A stretch of 5,838 bases of DNA from positions 1-5,838 of the forward strand of contig NZAF01000019.1 in NCBI GenBank assembly GCA_002686115.1, written 5' to 3'. The first letter of the stretch is position 1. The number at the start of each line of letters is the position of its first letter. This DNA is from Halobacteriovorax sp. Lineage in GTDB: Bacteria; Bdellovibrionota; Bacteriovoracia; Bacteriovoracales; Bacteriovoracaceae. The notes beneath the pieces are model-generated. The model was not told the origin of the DNA and did no database searches. It saw only the letters and a program-made list of their open reading frames with translations. Made by a program: the position numbers and the translations under genes. Below are positions 5,213 to 5,838 of this stretch, piece by piece.

Positions 5213-5838
5213 TTTAAAAAGTTAATAATTCTCACGATTTTATCAGAGCTATTTTTTAGTTGTGCACAAAAAGTCGTTAACTTGCCAACAAAAGAAGTTC
5301 CCGCCGTCTGGTTTAAGGGCTCTAAGCAAAAGAAGTTCGTTGATGGAGAAATTAAGACTGTAAGTCATTTATTCTTTGATATGAACCCAGATATCAATCT
5401 TGATACAAGAGAGCTTAATTCAGTTATTCTGGTTGAAGAGGATAGTGATCATCATTATGAGCTCGATCTTAATAGTGGTAGGAGAGTTTATACTCACTCT
5501 TACTGTTCGGAGAATGACGTTTGGAAAGAGCTTTCATTCTCAATGAAGAATCCACCATTTCATTATGGCTTCATTCCAAGACTACTTAATAAACAAAAAC
5601 GTCCTCAAAAGGTCATTATCTTTGGCGATAAAAAGTATTTAACAAATTCAAAGGGACGAATTAGAGATGAGGCGGTTAGGGTTCGAATTGTAGGTGGTGT
5701 GATTCAACAATTCTGTAATTCATATCCTTGTGACAAGTTACAAACGTGGGAAGACACAGTTATTTTAGTGGCCGTAGCAATTGATGACCCAGAATTCAAA
5801 AAAGTTAATACTATATTAAAATTGCAAAAAATTGTTGA
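5186..5838 (+). CDS. Putative lipoprotein of unknown function, partial (3' end beyond window)
   Basis: An open frame of 217 codons from the ATG at 5186 runs through the window end without a stop, so the C terminus is missing. The N terminus has basic residues (R5, K11, K12), a hydrophobic stretch about 13-24 and a cysteine at 26 preceded by FFS. This resembles a lipoprotein signal with a non-standard lipobox. E21 inside the hydrophobic stretch is unusual, so a plain signal peptide or membrane anchor is the alternative. Coding is supported by an uninterrupted frame with normal codon use. I recognise no domain in the mature part; it is rich in beta-type segments (SVILVEED near 79-86, KVIIFGD at 142-148, VILVAVAIDDPEF at 192-204) and has C107, C177 and C182. 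No strong Shine-Dalgarno is present and no other start would keep the signal. The gene is divergent from tRNA-Leu, leaving only 26 bases between them. Confidence 0.75.
   Translation, partial: MNYTRYICQFKKLIILTILSELFFSCAQKVVNLPTKEVPAVWFKGSKQKKFVDGEIKTVSHLFFDMNPDINLDTRELNSVILVEEDSDHHYELDLNSGRRVYTHSYCSENDVWKELSFSMKNPPFHYGFIPRLLNKQKRPQKVIIFGDKKYLTNSKGRIRDEAVRVRIVGGVIQQFCNSYPCDKLQTWEDTVILVAVAIDDPEFKKVNTILKLQKIV

Overview
The window is AT-rich, densely packed bacterial DNA. It carries a chemoreceptor gene, a three-gene lipid-type operon, a convergent orphan methyltransferase-like gene, a tRNA-Leu gene and the start of a lipoprotein gene. The chemoreceptor's signalling tip has the form FQTKLLSFNASVEAARAGE followed by EEVGNLA. 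I recall this as typical of Bdellovibrio/Bacteriovorax-like predators, and with the low G+C it makes a Bacteriovorax/Halobacteriovorax-like organism my best guess. That is inference, not proof: no rRNA or other phylogenetic marker is present.

Layout. Positions 1-80 are a perfect AAAT tandem repeat cut by the window edge. It ends 15 bases before the start codon of a membrane-bound methyl-accepting chemotaxis protein (96-1583). After a 105-base gap with at most weak promoter signals comes a tight same-strand set: a DUF1295 / steroid-5-alpha-reductase-like membrane protein (1689-2480), a cyclopropane-synthase/coclaurine-N-methyltransferase-like SAM enzyme (2490-3539) and a secreted chalcone-isomerase-like protein (3506-4009, GTG start, 34-base overlap). 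These three families recur together in longer proteobacterial clusters linked to fatty-acid modification, so this looks like a compact version of that system. The membrane protein would be a reductase, the cytosolic enzyme would methylate or cyclopropanate an acyl chain, and the exported protein may bind the lipid product.

Four bases beyond, a gene on the opposite strand (4014-5045) converges on this operon. It encodes a class I SAM-methyltransferase-like protein of unknown substrate. Its start lies only 27 bases downstream of tRNA-Leu(UAA) (5073-5159, minus strand) with no terminator between them, so it is probably expressed from the tRNA promoter. That promoter has a perfect TTGACA -35, and its -10 overlaps the start codon of the divergent last gene (5186 to the window end, plus strand), a putative lipoprotein that runs off the window.

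The most unusual features are the long tetranucleotide repeat in front of a chemoreceptor gene, the reduced three-gene lipid operon, and the tRNA/methyltransferase arrangement with its promoter overlapping the neighbouring start codon.
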